Source of the DNA: Bordetella genomosp. 7
Lineage (GTDB): Bacteria; Pseudomonadota; Gammaproteobacteria; Burkholderiales; Burkholderiaceae_B
NCBI RefSeq assembly: GCF_002261265.1
Contig: NZ_NEVK01000006.1
Coordinates: 372,001-436,000 of the forward strand
Length of the DNA stretch: 64,000 nt
Direction of reading: 5' to 3'
How positions within the stretch are numbered: the first letter of the stretch is position 1; each line of letters starts with the position of its first letter. Positions 17,266 to 24,390 of the stretch are shown here, one piece after another. Below the pieces are notes generated by a model that worked only from the letters and a program-made list of their open reading frames with translations, had not been told where the DNA came from and searched no databases. The translations under genes were made by a program, and so were the position numbers.

Positions 17266-17532
17266 TTAAATTGCCTCGCCGCCCAATCGCTTTTCCACCA
17301 GGGCTGAATAGCCGGCGATATCTCGCCAAGAGTCGTCGTAGTTCGGGTCCCCGTTAAGAATCCGGCCGATCTTGTGTGCGACCATTTCCAACGCCTCCAT
17401 CTGGTCTACCTCCAGTCGATCCCAGCCCGGGTGATCACGCATAACTTTCTTCAAGTCCTGGGTGATTTGCGCGTGGTCAAGGAACTTTCCGTACCGGGCG
17501 CCACGTTCCTGCAATGTCGAATCAATGCTCAT
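17266..17532 (-). CDS. DUF6378-type phage protein
   Basis: 88 residues from ATG 17532 (MSIDSTLQERGARYGKFLDHAQITQDLKK...). The sequence ERGxRYGxFxxxAxI...QMEALEMVAHKIGRILNGDPNYDDSWRDIAGYS is the recognisable phage family now called DUF6378; members look like small all-alpha MazG-type folds. Internal start chosen because upstream sequence in frame is Arg/Cys-rich and lies within the RuvC-like gene. Biochemical role unknown. Confidence 0.75.
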   Translation of the reverse strand: MSIDSTLQERGARYGKFLDHAQITQDLKKVMRDHPGWDRLEVDQMEALEMVAHKIGRILNGDPNYDDSWRDIAGYSALVEKRLGGEAI

Positions 17533-18022
17533 GAACAACCTCCGATGAGTAAATTGCCACGGCCAACGCGGACATCGCGTGGCTTGAAACCCCGTACAAC
17601 GGCCCGGGTTGCTTCTTCGTCCCAACTTGTGGGGTCTTGCCGCCGCCCGTCGAGCTGAACCTATCCAGCACGGCTTGGCGCACGTGTGAGTCCCTCGCCT
17701 TTAGACTTCGGCAAAGGTGCAGCTTTACGTCCTGGCGGTAGACCAGCCGGACGGCATCCGGGTCATACCAAGCCTGCTGGAACCGCCCAATCCAGCGCAC
17801 GGTCTCGAAGACTTCCCGACCCACAGGCATTCCGTAGCTGGCCACCATCTCGATGGACAGTGCATATCCGTTCACCTGCCAGTGATCGCGCTGCAGGTAG
17901 CTCAATACGTCCGTATTTCTTCGGATGCCGGCTATGTCCACCGCACCGCCCATCAACACGCAGTACCCGGACTCGGTAGTGCCTGGGTCAATCGCAAGGA
18001 TCGGAAATCGGCCGCGGCTCAT
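17522..18022 (-). CDS. RuvC-like Holliday junction resolvase/nuclease
   Basis: 166 residues with an RNase H-type fold: FPILAIDPGTTESGYCVL (catalytic Asp12), YALSIEMVASYG (Glu58), and a C-terminal helix DSHVRQAVLDRF...SHAMSALAVAIYS. The late acidic residues of bacterial RuvC are less clear because His stands in the usual Asp position of the last helix. Replaces a RusA-type enzyme in this module. Overlaps the helicase loader by 4 bases. Confidence 0.82.
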   Translation of the reverse strand: MSRGRFPILAIDPGTTESGYCVLMGGAVDIAGIRRNTDVLSYLQRDHWQVNGYALSIEMVASYGMPVGREVFETVRWIGRFQQAWYDPDAVRLVYRQDVKLHLCRSLKARDSHVRQAVLDRFSSTGGGKTPQVGTKKQPGPLYGVSSHAMSALAVAIYSSEVVHEH

Positions 18023-18822
18023 GCCGTTACCGCCCGTCGATAGCTAGGCCAGTCGAAGATGACCATCCGGCCGCCGCCCTCTCGCATACGGTCGACTACG
18101 CGCTCCCCCAGGTATTCGGTCAACGGCTGTTTGGCCAGGTTGCTAATCAGGATCGTCGGGCGCAGATTCTCGTAGCGCCCGTTGATGATCTCGAACAGGA
18201 TCATCTTTTCAGTCTCGCTACCAAACTGGATGCCAACCTCATCCAACACCAGAAGATGTGGCTCGATCAGGGCGTCTATGGCCTGCTGCTCGGTCCGCTC
18301 CGCGCCCTTGCTGTAGGTTTCCTTCACCGACCGAATGGCGCCCAATACCGTCGTGAAGACCGCCACCCGATTTTGAGCAATCACTTCGTGGCAAATCCCC
18401 ACGGCCAAGTGCGTTTTCCCCGCCCCTACGCCGCCGCAGAAAATGAGGCTCCGGCCCGACTTCAGGGCATCATCGAACTCGCGAGCGAAATCTTTGGCGA
18501 TCTGCAAGGCTCCCGCGGGGCCGCCAGAATGAGCAACATAATTGGACAAGCGTCGGTCGGCAAACCTGGGGGGAATGGCGGCACGGCCAAGAAGGTACTC
18601 GGCACGACGAGCGCGATACTCAGCCTCGGCAGCAGCTGCCTCCTGTGCGCGACGTGCGGCGATGTTTTCCTCGGCGCATGTTGGGCAGAACGGCGCGCGG
18701 CCGCCAAACACGATGCTTTCGAACTCGCCGTGCTTGTCGCAGTGGCCGGCCGCCTTGTTCAGGCTAGAAGCTGCCATCCGCCTCAACCCCGGCTCGGTAG
18801 TCCTGTTCTGCAAAGTTTCCAT
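18019..18822 (-). CDS. DnaC-like helicase loader ATPase
   Basis: 267 residues. N-terminal zinc-binding-like segment (CDKHGEFES...FCPTCAEEN, about 28-58). AAA+ core: Walker A GGVGAGKTHLA, Walker B HLLVLDEVG, sensor I TILISNLAK, and an arginine-rich C-terminal block DRMREGGGRMVIFDWPSYR typical of DnaC/IstB-type loaders. AGGAG lies 9 bases before ATG 18822. It should load host DnaB at the phage origin together with the upstream O-like protein. Confidence 0.93.
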   Translation of the reverse strand: METLQNRTTEPGLRRMAASSLNKAAGHCDKHGEFESIVFGGRAPFCPTCAEENIAARRAQEAAAAEAEYRARRAEYLLGRAAIPPRFADRRLSNYVAHSGGPAGALQIAKDFAREFDDALKSGRSLIFCGGVGAGKTHLAVGICHEVIAQNRVAVFTTVLGAIRSVKETYSKGAERTEQQAIDALIEPHLLVLDEVGIQFGSETEKMILFEIINGRYENLRPTILISNLAKQPLTEYLGERVVDRMREGGGRMVIFDWPSYRRAVTA

Positions 18823-19543
18823 GTCGTGTCGCTCCTGTCGTTGCCCCGTTAGCCTTTACCCAATCCGCCTCAAACCCTTGCCACCCTCGCTCGATGCACT
18901 TTCGCAACGTCTGGTCGAGCGTCCAGCCCGCTTTCTCGGCCTCCCGTCGGACGCCTGCAAGGGCCACCTCCGTGAGTGGGGCGCGCTTTCTGGCTCGCAG
19001 GGCCAAGAACTCAGTCGCCACGTCGGCAGGAACTCCCAGGGATTCCAGGTCGGCAGCCGTGACGGCAGGCGCAGAATTCGACCTCCCCCGCTTGCGGGGG
19101 GTAGGGGGGTGTTCTTTATTTGTTTCTTGGTTATTGGTTATTGGTTCTTGGTTAGCATTGCCTTCGCTATGCGTTCGCATTGCGTTCGCACTACCATCGC
19201 ACTCCGTTGGCTTTGCCTTGGCATTTCCAGCCCAGCGCTTCGCTGCAGAATCTGCCGCCTTGGCGCTTTTCGCCTGGTATGCGGCAATCTCTTCGTCGGC
19301 CCGTTTGTTGTGCCAGAACCCGTCCTTCAGCACGAAGAACTCCGCCAGCACCACGGGCACCGCCTCCCTTTCCTCCTGAGTCCTGGCGCCGACCCAACGA
19401 CACACTTGCTGGATGTCGTCAACGATGGGTTGCTCTTCCGAGTAGTACCGGCGCAGCAGTCGGCTGTAGATTGCGTCCTCGATCAGGCTCAAGTGCATCG
19501 TGGCCTGGGCGTAGTCGCCTATGTTGTGGCTGTAGTAGTTCAT
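18764..19543 (-). CDS. O-like replication initiator with DUF1376 domain
   Basis: 259 residues. N-terminal DUF1376 (YdaU) domain: MNYYSHNIGDYAQATMHLSLIEDAIYSRLLRRYYSEEQPI...VGARTQEER. A low-complexity linker (about 110-150, rich in Asn, Gln, Ala, Thr) is encoded by repeat DNA and may contain the origin. The C-terminal part is a helical domain (LTLDQTLRKCIERGW-type). Gene order O-like then DnaC-like mirrors lambda O-P. Phage initiator role is inferred from domain and position. Confidence 0.85.
   Translation of the reverse strand: MNYYSHNIGDYAQATMHLSLIEDAIYSRLLRRYYSEEQPIVDDIQQVCRWVGARTQEEREAVPVVLAEFFVLKDGFWHNKRADEEIAAYQAKSAKAADSAAKRWAGNAKAKPTECDGSANAMRTHSEGNANQEPITNNQETNKEHPPTPRKRGRSNSAPAVTAADLESLGVPADVATEFLALRARKRAPLTEVALAGVRREAEKAGWTLDQTLRKCIERGWQGFEADWVKANGATTGATRHGNFAEQDYRAGVEADGSF
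19127..19195. other. Candidate phage replication origin repeats inside the O-like gene
   Basis: Within the initiator coding sequence lie TTGGTTATTGGTTATTGGTTCTTGGTTA-type repeats (four TTGGTT units, 19128-19152) next to GCGTTCGCAT/TGCGTTCGCA repeats (19171-19190), the first being AT-rich in a GC-rich region. Lambda-like phages place iterons and an AT-rich unwinding region inside gene O, so this is a natural origin candidate. A CCCCCGC/GCGGGGG inverted repeat lies at 19084-19099. Confidence 0.5.
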
Positions 19544-19902
19544 GCCGGCACCTTCAGCCCTGCGGCTTGCATAGCGCCTTCAGGTACCTCGAAATCGTGG
19601 GCGAGCAACCATTCGATGCAGGCAACCAGCAATGTGCGCTGGCGGCCGTATTCGGCTTCGAATCGGGCTTTGTAGGGATGAACGGCGATCATCCACTTGC
19701 CGCCCGTGCCATCTTGGTGGTGACCGGCGCAGAGCGGCAGGACGAGCCAATGTGCTTCCGGCTTGGTGCGGCCGTCGATGTGGTGGATCGAAGTCCAGGT
19801 GTTGTAGAGCCCCTCTTTGCGGCAAGCGATGCAGCCCACGTGCTGACAGAGCATGTCGTGGAAACGCTTCTGTTCGCGGGAGACGGTGCGGCCCTTAATC
19901 AT
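19540..19902 (-). CDS. Ref-family RecA-dependent HNH nuclease
   Basis: 120 residues from ATG 19902, which overlaps the ninB stop by ATGA; a GTG 12 bases upstream is an alternative. The sequence SREQKRFHDMLCQHVGCIACRKEG...IHHIDGRTKPEAHWLVLPLCAGHHQDGTG carries the Cys and His residues of the P1 Ref fold, an unusual HNH nuclease that cuts RecA-coated displaced strands. It follows ninB, so the two form a recombination pair. Confidence 0.87.
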   Translation of the reverse strand: MIKGRTVSREQKRFHDMLCQHVGCIACRKEGLYNTWTSIHHIDGRTKPEAHWLVLPLCAGHHQDGTGGKWMIAVHPYKARFEAEYGRQRTLLVACIEWLLAHDFEVPEGAMQAAGLKVPA

Positions 19903-20318
19903 TGCTTCACCCACCCCGGCACATCGACCGGATCAGAGAAGACGACGCCGTTTTCGGCGCCCCAGGCATAGATTGATTCGATCAGGCTGGCCATGCCGCG
20001 CACGCCCATGGAGCGAGTCTGTGCGCCCAGGGTGACGACGCCCTGCCCATCCAGGGAGGGAACGACTCGGGCAGCGTGGCCGCCTTCCTGGCGCGCCCAG
20101 GCATCCACTAGCAAGCGTTTCCAGTCATCGATGCTCAGTTGCTGGCCCATCCACTTCTGCTGACGGGATATGTCGCCCAGCATCGCGTGGAGCTTGGCGT
20201 TCTGTTCCACGTTGCGCGTCGGTTCCTTTGGGGGCTGGAAGACGTAGCCATCCGGGGCGTCGATCACGGCCTGAATCGCCATGCGCCGGGTATGGGGGGT
20301 CAGGCGGAGCTGCTTCAT
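19899..20318 (-). CDS. ninB: NinB/Orf-type recombination protein
   Basis: 139 residues, close to the lambda NinB length. Recognised from PKEPTRNVEQNAKLHAMLGDISRQ, then WKRLLVDAWARQ and the final GVRGMASLIESIYAWGAENGVVFSDP. The lambda protein substitutes for RecF/RecO/RecR functions and binds ssDNA and SSB. It overlaps the cII-type gene by 4 bases. Confidence 0.9.
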   Translation of the reverse strand: MKQLRLTPHTRRMAIQAVIDAPDGYVFQPPKEPTRNVEQNAKLHAMLGDISRQQKWMGQQLSIDDWKRLLVDAWARQEGGHAARVVPSLDGQGVVTLGAQTRSMGVRGMASLIESIYAWGAENGVVFSDPVDVPGWVKQ

Positions 20319-20758
20319 TCCGACATCCCCTGCATGCGCTGCGACACCCCCTCAGCTGCCGTCTGCAGGACACGCTTGGCCTGGTTGATCGCTTCAATTT
20401 CCTGGGGGTCAACTTTCCCGTCAGCGAGAGCCGCGTGGATAGTCTGCATGAACTGGCCTTGGGCGACGCTGGTTTCGACCACGGCCTCCAGCACCGACAT
20501 ATCGCTATCGGAGCGATCGCCCTCGGGCGCCTTGATAAGTAGAAGCCCGCGCGAGTGCGCCCAGGCACGCAGCATCCGCTCGTCGTCGGTCATGGCTACC
20601 AAGCGCTGAGCCTCGGCAAACGATAGATGGTGCGTGTCATTATTCGGGTTCACCTTGTTGCGCAGCACCGCCGGGGATATCCCGACGCGGGGCCCCAGAG
20701 ATTCGCTGCCGCCCGGGTAGTCATGGACCGTGTGGTATGCCGCGTCTGTGGTGTTCAT
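20315..20758 (-). CDS. CII-family phage regulator
   Basis: 147 residues from ATG 20758 (MNTTDAAYHTVHDYPGG), with GGAG upstream. Helix-turn-helix area: SLGPRVGISPAVLRNKVNPNNDTHHLSFAEAQRLVAMTDDERML, the pattern of the phage regulatory CII family. It lies second in the leftward early operon after the cro-like gene, the place of cII in lambda. A longer frame to 20908 lacks a plausible binding site. Confidence 0.88.
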   Translation of the reverse strand: MNTTDAAYHTVHDYPGGSESLGPRVGISPAVLRNKVNPNNDTHHLSFAEAQRLVAMTDDERMLRAWAHSRGLLLIKAPEGDRSDSDMSVLEAVVETSVAQGQFMQTIHAALADGKVDPQEIEAINQAKRVLQTAAEGVSQRMQGMSE

Positions 20759-20948
20759 GTCTCGTATCTCCGAACGTATTAATTGCTGTGGTGGTGGTGC
20801 AAACTGCTGGTCATGGAAAACAACGAAGAGCCAAAACCTACAAAGGGAATCCGCCTTACTGCTCGTATTGGCACCACCCCCTATTCGCCTGCTCCAAAGC
20901 CTGATCAAGATGTTGTTGGTGAACTACAGGTGGATGTGCGGGAGGATC

Positions 20949-21203
20949 CTAGACAGGACCGGGATGCGCATTAGCCTGTTTTTCTCCAGCCAGTTCCGGC
21001 CAAATCCGCTCCCAGTCGTCCGGGCACAGATCACGGCGCGTGACCGCACCGTTGGTGGCACGCTCGATGTCGGCGCAGCGTTCAAGGGGCACTGGTCTAC
21101 GGCCGGACGCCCAATCGCTCATATTCGAAATCGGCGCGCCGATAGCGCGTGCCAGTGCCGACAAGCGGCCCCGCTCTTGAGTCAGGTAATCGGACAGTTT
21201 CAT
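20949..21203 (-). CDS. Cro-like YdaS-family repressor
   Basis: 84 residues. Helix-turn-helix: LSDYLTQERGRLSALARAIGAPISNMSDWASGRRPVPLERCADIERATNG, characteristic of the YdaS/Cro family. Divergent from the CI-type gene and read from the promoter at 21238-21210. Only 6 bases separate the -10 box from the ATG, so the transcript is probably leaderless. Confidence 0.88.
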   Translation of the reverse strand: MKLSDYLTQERGRLSALARAIGAPISNMSDWASGRRPVPLERCADIERATNGAVTRRDLCPDDWERIWPELAGEKQANAHPGPV

Positions 21204-21209
21204 GCGCCT

Positions 21210-21249
21210 AATTTAGCGAAACGCGAAACGTTAGTCAATAGCGTTACGC
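21210..21249 (-). promoter_or_regulatory. pR-like promoter and operators for the leftward early operon
   Basis: Minus strand: -35 TTGACT (21238-21233), 17-bp spacer, -10 TAAATT (21215-21210). An operator-like TTTCGCGTTTCGCTAA fills the spacer and runs into the -10. A second related half, GCGTAACGCTATTGAC, overlaps the -35. The same arrangement occurs at the pL-like promoter near 24.36 kb. Confidence 0.82.
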
Positions 21250-21260
21250 GCATATCGGTC

Positions 21261-21279
21261 TTTCGCGTTTTGCTATCAA
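21261..21279 (+). promoter_or_regulatory. Repressor gene promoter with shared operator
   Basis: Plus strand: TTTCGCGTTTTGCTATC contains the operator motif and an extended -10 (TGCTATCAA, hexamer at 21274-21279), 9 bases before the repressor ATG. The -35 region is poor, as expected of a maintenance promoter that needs activation. Autoregulation by CI is inferred. Confidence 0.6.
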
Positions 21280-21288
21280 ATTCGGCGC

Positions 21289-22005
21289 ATGAGAGACATT
21301 GACGAGATAAGGCGAGCCAACCTGCGCCGCCTCGAAGCCGAATTCATGGGGCCTGCCGCCACCGCGAAAGCGCTTGGCATGTCGCCTGCCCAATTCACAA
21401 ATCTTCGTGATGGAGCAAAAGACTCCAAGACCGGCAAGCCCAGAGGCATGCGCAAGGAAACCGCATGGCGAATCGAGGACGCTGCCGGAAAGCCGCGGGG
21501 CTGGTTAGACACTGTTCACTCTGACGAGGAGGCCGCTAACCCCACCGGGATAACCCTACTTCCCACGTCTGCGACACGATCCGTTACCATCAGTCAATAT
21601 GACACGGGGGGCAGGATGGGAGCGGCTGGGGTGGAACTGAAGGATCAGCCGGGCGTAATCGAGAGCTGGAGAGTCAGCCGCGAATGGCTGGAGAAGAACG
21701 TGCGCGGCTACTCCCAGGTAAACAGCCTTTGCATAGTGACCGGGTTCGGCGATTCCATGCGCCCAATGTTTAACCCCGGCGATCCGCTGATCATCGATTC
21801 CAGCGTACGGTCGGTCGAGTTCGACGCCGTGTACTTTTTCAGGGTCGGCAACGAGGGTTTCATCAAGCGCCTTCAACGGGTGCCTGGCAAGGGTTTACTG
21901 GCGATCTCAGAAAACCCGGCGTATCGGGATTGGGTGATAGACCCAACCATGGACCTGGAAGTGTTCGGCCGTGTGCTCAAGGTTTGGCGCAGCGAGGACT
22001 TTTAA
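21289..22005 (+). CDS. CI-type prophage repressor (LexA/S24 peptidase family)
   Basis: 238 residues. N-terminal HTH region (about 10-60: GPAATAKALGMSPAQFTNLRDG). C-terminal S24 peptidase: likely cleavage at Ala113-Gly114 (MGAAGVE), nucleophile Ser156 (GFGDSMRPMF) and general base Lys193 (GFIKRLQRV). RecA-stimulated self-cleavage should permit SOS induction. Divergent from the cro-like gene with an 85-bp operator region between them. Confidence 0.94.
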   Translation: MRDIDEIRRANLRRLEAEFMGPAATAKALGMSPAQFTNLRDGAKDSKTGKPRGMRKETAWRIEDAAGKPRGWLDTVHSDEEAANPTGITLLPTSATRSVTISQYDTGGRMGAAGVELKDQPGVIESWRVSREWLEKNVRGYSQVNSLCIVTGFGDSMRPMFNPGDPLIIDSSVRSVEFDAVYFFRVGNEGFIKRLQRVPGKGLLAISENPAYRDWVIDPTMDLEVFGRVLKVWRSEDF

Positions 22006-22007
22006 TT

Positions 22008-22430
22008 GTGTCTACTCCCCTCTCCCAGGCTTCTATCGTAGCCCCGCTTCTCGTGATGGCGCTTTCAGGGTGCATGGCACCCTACGAGTCCATGAAGAAT
22101 AACCAGTACAGCCAGGTCGAACCGCAGGCTACTCCAGACGAATTGGCGGGGACCTGGACGGGCACTAGCGGCCCATACCTTATGACGATCAAGCTTGGCG
22201 CAGAAGGGCGGGGCATGTCCTGCGCCAGCTGGCAGGCTAACGAGTCCGTCAACAATGTGAAGTATTCCGGTGGCCGCCTCTATTTCCCCGATGGGATGCA
22301 GATGACGGTGGGCGCAGAAGGTGGGCAGTTAGTGGCCGTCTACGACCAGAAAGGCATGGAGCCGATCAGGCTCAACCCCGACACCGAGCTAGTCGAAGCG
22401 TCACCGTACTGTAGGGACAAGTTGCGCTAG
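22008..22430 (+). CDS. Prophage lipoprotein (lysogenic conversion candidate)
   Basis: 140 residues from GTG 22008, 2 bases after the repressor stop. Signal sequence with lipobox LSGC (Cys near residue 22): VAPLLVMALSGCMAPYE. The mature part is small and beta-rich with GTWTGTSGPYLMTIKLG, a pattern seen in lipocalin-like or J517-type phage lipoproteins. Being cotranscribed with the repressor, it should be made in the lysogen and may alter the envelope or exclude other phages. Function is inferred. Confidence 0.75.
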   Translation: MSTPLSQASIVAPLLVMALSGCMAPYESMKNNQYSQVEPQATPDELAGTWTGTSGPYLMTIKLGAEGRGMSCASWQANESVNNVKYSGGRLYFPDGMQMTVGAEGGQLVAVYDQKGMEPIRLNPDTELVEASPYCRDKLR

Positions 22431-22442
22431 CCCCAACGAAGA

Positions 22443-22460
22443 AGCCGCCCGAGGGCGGCT
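22443..22460 (+). terminator. GC-rich hairpin after repressor-lipoprotein unit
   Basis: AGCCGCCC and GGGCGGCT form a perfect 8-bp stem with a 2-base loop (probably opened to 4), 13 bases after the lipoprotein stop. No T run follows, so it may need Rho or act as a 3' stabiliser. Confidence 0.45.
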
Positions 22461-22508
22461 AGGGGAGACGGCACTCCATCGCGGGGACGGCCCGCGCTCC
22501 TTAACTCG

Positions 22509-22609
22509 GCCTGCGTAGAACCAATCGACCTGCACATCTATCGTCGACCTGCTCAAAACCAGTCAACCTGCATTTTTTTTGACGACCTGCAGTTTTTCGA
22601 GTAACCTGC
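22509..22609. repeat. Six iterons of (A/G)CCTGC at exact 19-bp spacing upstream of parA-like gene
   Basis: ACCTGC occurs at 22528, 22547, 22566, 22585 and 22604, with GCCTGC at 22509: six sites, each exactly 19 bp apart. The consensus around the core is (T/A)C(G/A)ACCTGCA, and spacers are often T-rich. A promoter-like TTGACG (22579) - 17 bp - TAACCT (22602) lies within the last repeats, so occupancy would cover the promoter of the ParA-like gene. Such arrays are typical of plasmid centromeres and their operators. Confidence 0.85.
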
Positions 22610-22636
22610 ACCTTCCTAAACTCACCGGGTGAACAG

Positions 22637-23677
22637 ATGACTACGGGCCTTGCACGAATTATTGCCAATCATGACCGCTCGCTTGAAGAATCGCCTGAAG
22701 GTCCGATCCAGCTGCGCAGGCGGTCCTACGCGGTTACGAATTTGCGAGGCGGCATAGGAAAATCCACGTTGTCTTTCAATCTGGCGTGGATGTTCACGCG
22801 CCACCACTCGACGTTAATCGCGGATTTATGCCCACAACGGAATCTGACCGAATCGATCATGCGCGGGCAGAAGCCAGAGGTAACTATCAGCCACGCACTC
22901 AACCCAAAAGTCTTGGGACCAGCTTTTGGCGAAGTGCCGCAAGATATTTCCTATCGCGCCAGCTCTTTGAACGATCACTTCAAAGGTGGCAAATCGGGGT
23001 TTCTGGTGCCTGGCGACGGATCGCTATTTGCTTTTCCCTCGGCGCTGTATCAACAACTGCAGCAAGCTATGGCGGCCGGAAACAAAAAAGCCGTTTCCAA
23101 CATCCTATTCAGCCTGCGAGATGTCCTGTCGGAAGAGGCCTTGGAAAAGAAATGTTCGCGAATCTTGATGGACTGCAGCCCGTTTTATGGCGGGGGAACT
23201 CATCTATCTTGGTGCGCATCGGACGCCCTCATCATTCCAGTCCGTGTAGACGAACATTCAATTGAATCGCTTGACATCACGCTTGGAATGCTCGCCAACC
23301 CTGACAGCGACTTCAACGTATGGGGCGCTCGCGCGGGTGGTCTCAAGCCTCCAAAGGTTGCAGCTATTGTCATGACGATGGTGGGCGCGCGCAGCCCCAA
23401 AAAGGGCGTTAAGGACCGAGCTTCGCAAATGTACGTTGAGCGTGCATACGCGACCGCCGCCAAATACCCGGAATTGTTCGACGTAGATGACCCGGCGGAT
23501 GCATTCGCAATAACGGATGACTTCATGTCGGCCGGCAGAATTAGCGGCGCGGAAGGCATCCCTATACCCAAGCTGAAGGTAGGGCAATTCCACACGGTGA
23601 ATGGCAGCAGGCTGCAGGTCAATCAATCTCAAACCAAGTACCGAAAGGAACTGGAATACCTGCTAAGCATTCTCTGA
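22637..23677 (+). CDS. ParA/MinD-type ATPase
   Basis: 346 residues. Deviant Walker A at 36-44, NLRGGIGKST, but the signature Lys of KGGxGK is Arg here. Walker B-like RILMDCSPFYGGG, and DALIIPVRVDEHSIESL corresponds to the later ParA motif. C-terminal half is longer than in MinD and unlike Soj. No HTH domain precedes the ATPase, as in small type Ib ParA proteins. It follows the iteron array and ends at a good terminator, so it forms a single-gene unit. Whether it partitions DNA, excludes phages or regulates is unknown. Confidence 0.87.
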   Translation: MTTGLARIIANHDRSLEESPEGPIQLRRRSYAVTNLRGGIGKSTLSFNLAWMFTRHHSTLIADLCPQRNLTESIMRGQKPEVTISHALNPKVLGPAFGEVPQDISYRASSLNDHFKGGKSGFLVPGDGSLFAFPSALYQQLQQAMAAGNKKAVSNILFSLRDVLSEEALEKKCSRILMDCSPFYGGGTHLSWCASDALIIPVRVDEHSIESLDITLGMLANPDSDFNVWGARAGGLKPPKVAAIVMTMVGARSPKKGVKDRASQMYVERAYATAAKYPELFDVDDPADAFAITDDFMSAGRISGAEGIPIPKLKVGQFHTVNGSRLQVNQSQTKYRKELEYLLSIL

Positions 23678-23733
23678 TATTGGTGCTCCCCCCGGCCTCC
23701 CCCGGGAAGCTCACAAGGCTGGTAATTTGTAAC

Positions 23734-23760
23734 AACCGCCCTCCCCGGGCGGTTTTCTTT
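23734..23760 (+). terminator. Rho-independent terminator after parA-like gene
   Basis: AACCGCCC and GGGCGGTT (8 bp) flank a TCCCC loop and are followed by TTCTTTT. Because the stem ends in AA/TT it may also stop the convergent lipoprotein transcript. Confidence 0.9.
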
Positions 23761-23764
23761 TGGG

Positions 23765-24283
23765 CTAACGGGACAGGCAGGTGTTGATGGACTCAGCCAG
23801 GCGCTCAAGCTCCTGGACCACCTCCAGGCCGTCAGATCCAGACCAGGCGCCAATGGGGATGAATCCCATCTGAGCCGACCCTTCCAGTCGCTGATCAAGC
23901 TTGTCGAAGACATAGGCGCGCTCGCCATCCGCTATCGACGCGTCTAGCGTATATCTCACGGTTGTCGTCTGCGGCGTCATCAACGTCACTTGTGTGAACC
24001 GTGTGGCCCCTTCGGCCACTGCGCGCCGCCTGTCTTCAGCCATGAATCGAACCACGTCGACCCCTACCGGCAGGGCGTCCACGTTCTTGGCAATACACAG
24101 CGGGAGCGCGTCACGGCTCTTCGGCGGCTTGCCTGGAAACTGAAACCTGGCGCTAGTGATGTACTCCTGGCCATACGAGTTCTTCGCGAAACTCAACCCG
24201 TCGTACCGCGACAACGCGGGATCCTTACCTACGGCGCACCCGCTCAATACCAGAACCCCCATCGCGGCAACGGCTTTCTTCAT
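23765..24283 (-). CDS. Prophage lipoprotein, second
   Basis: 172 residues with a classic lipobox: MKKAVAAMGVLVLSGCAVGKD, Cys16. The mature part has alternating beta pattern and two Cys near 63 and 168. Transcribed toward the parA-like gene. No family recognised. As it lies between repressor and pL promoter on the opposite strand it is a typical cargo gene, perhaps surface-altering. Confidence 0.75.
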   Translation of the reverse strand: MKKAVAAMGVLVLSGCAVGKDPALSRYDGLSFAKNSYGQEYITSARFQFPGKPPKSRDALPLCIAKNVDALPVGVDVVRFMAEDRRRAVAEGATRFTQVTLMTPQTTTVRYTLDASIADGERAYVFDKLDQRLEGSAQMGFIPIGAWSGSDGLEVVQELERLAESINTCLSR

Positions 24284-24343
24284 TTCCTTCCCCTGGTAAC
24301 GGCCTGAGTCTGAATCGTACAGCAGCCTGCCGACCCCAACATA

Positions 24344-24388
24344 TTTTGCGTTTCGCTATTGACAAGTCATTTCGCGTTTCGCTAATAT
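24344..24388 (+). promoter_or_regulatory. pL-like early promoter with two operators
   Basis: TTGACA (24359-24364), 18-bp spacer, TAATAT (24383-24388): a strong sigma-70 promoter. Operator TTTCGCGTTTCGCTAA (24370-24385) covers spacer and -10; a second copy, TTTTGCGTTTCGCTATT (24344-24360), covers the -35, 26 bp upstream. Drives the rightward early operon of recombination and accessory genes. Confidence 0.9.
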
Positions 24389-24390
24389 TC

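Noticed and set aside
20783-20974. Plus-strand small gene between cII and cro
   Set aside because: Opposite to the leftward early transcript, no ribosome site, no recognisable pattern.
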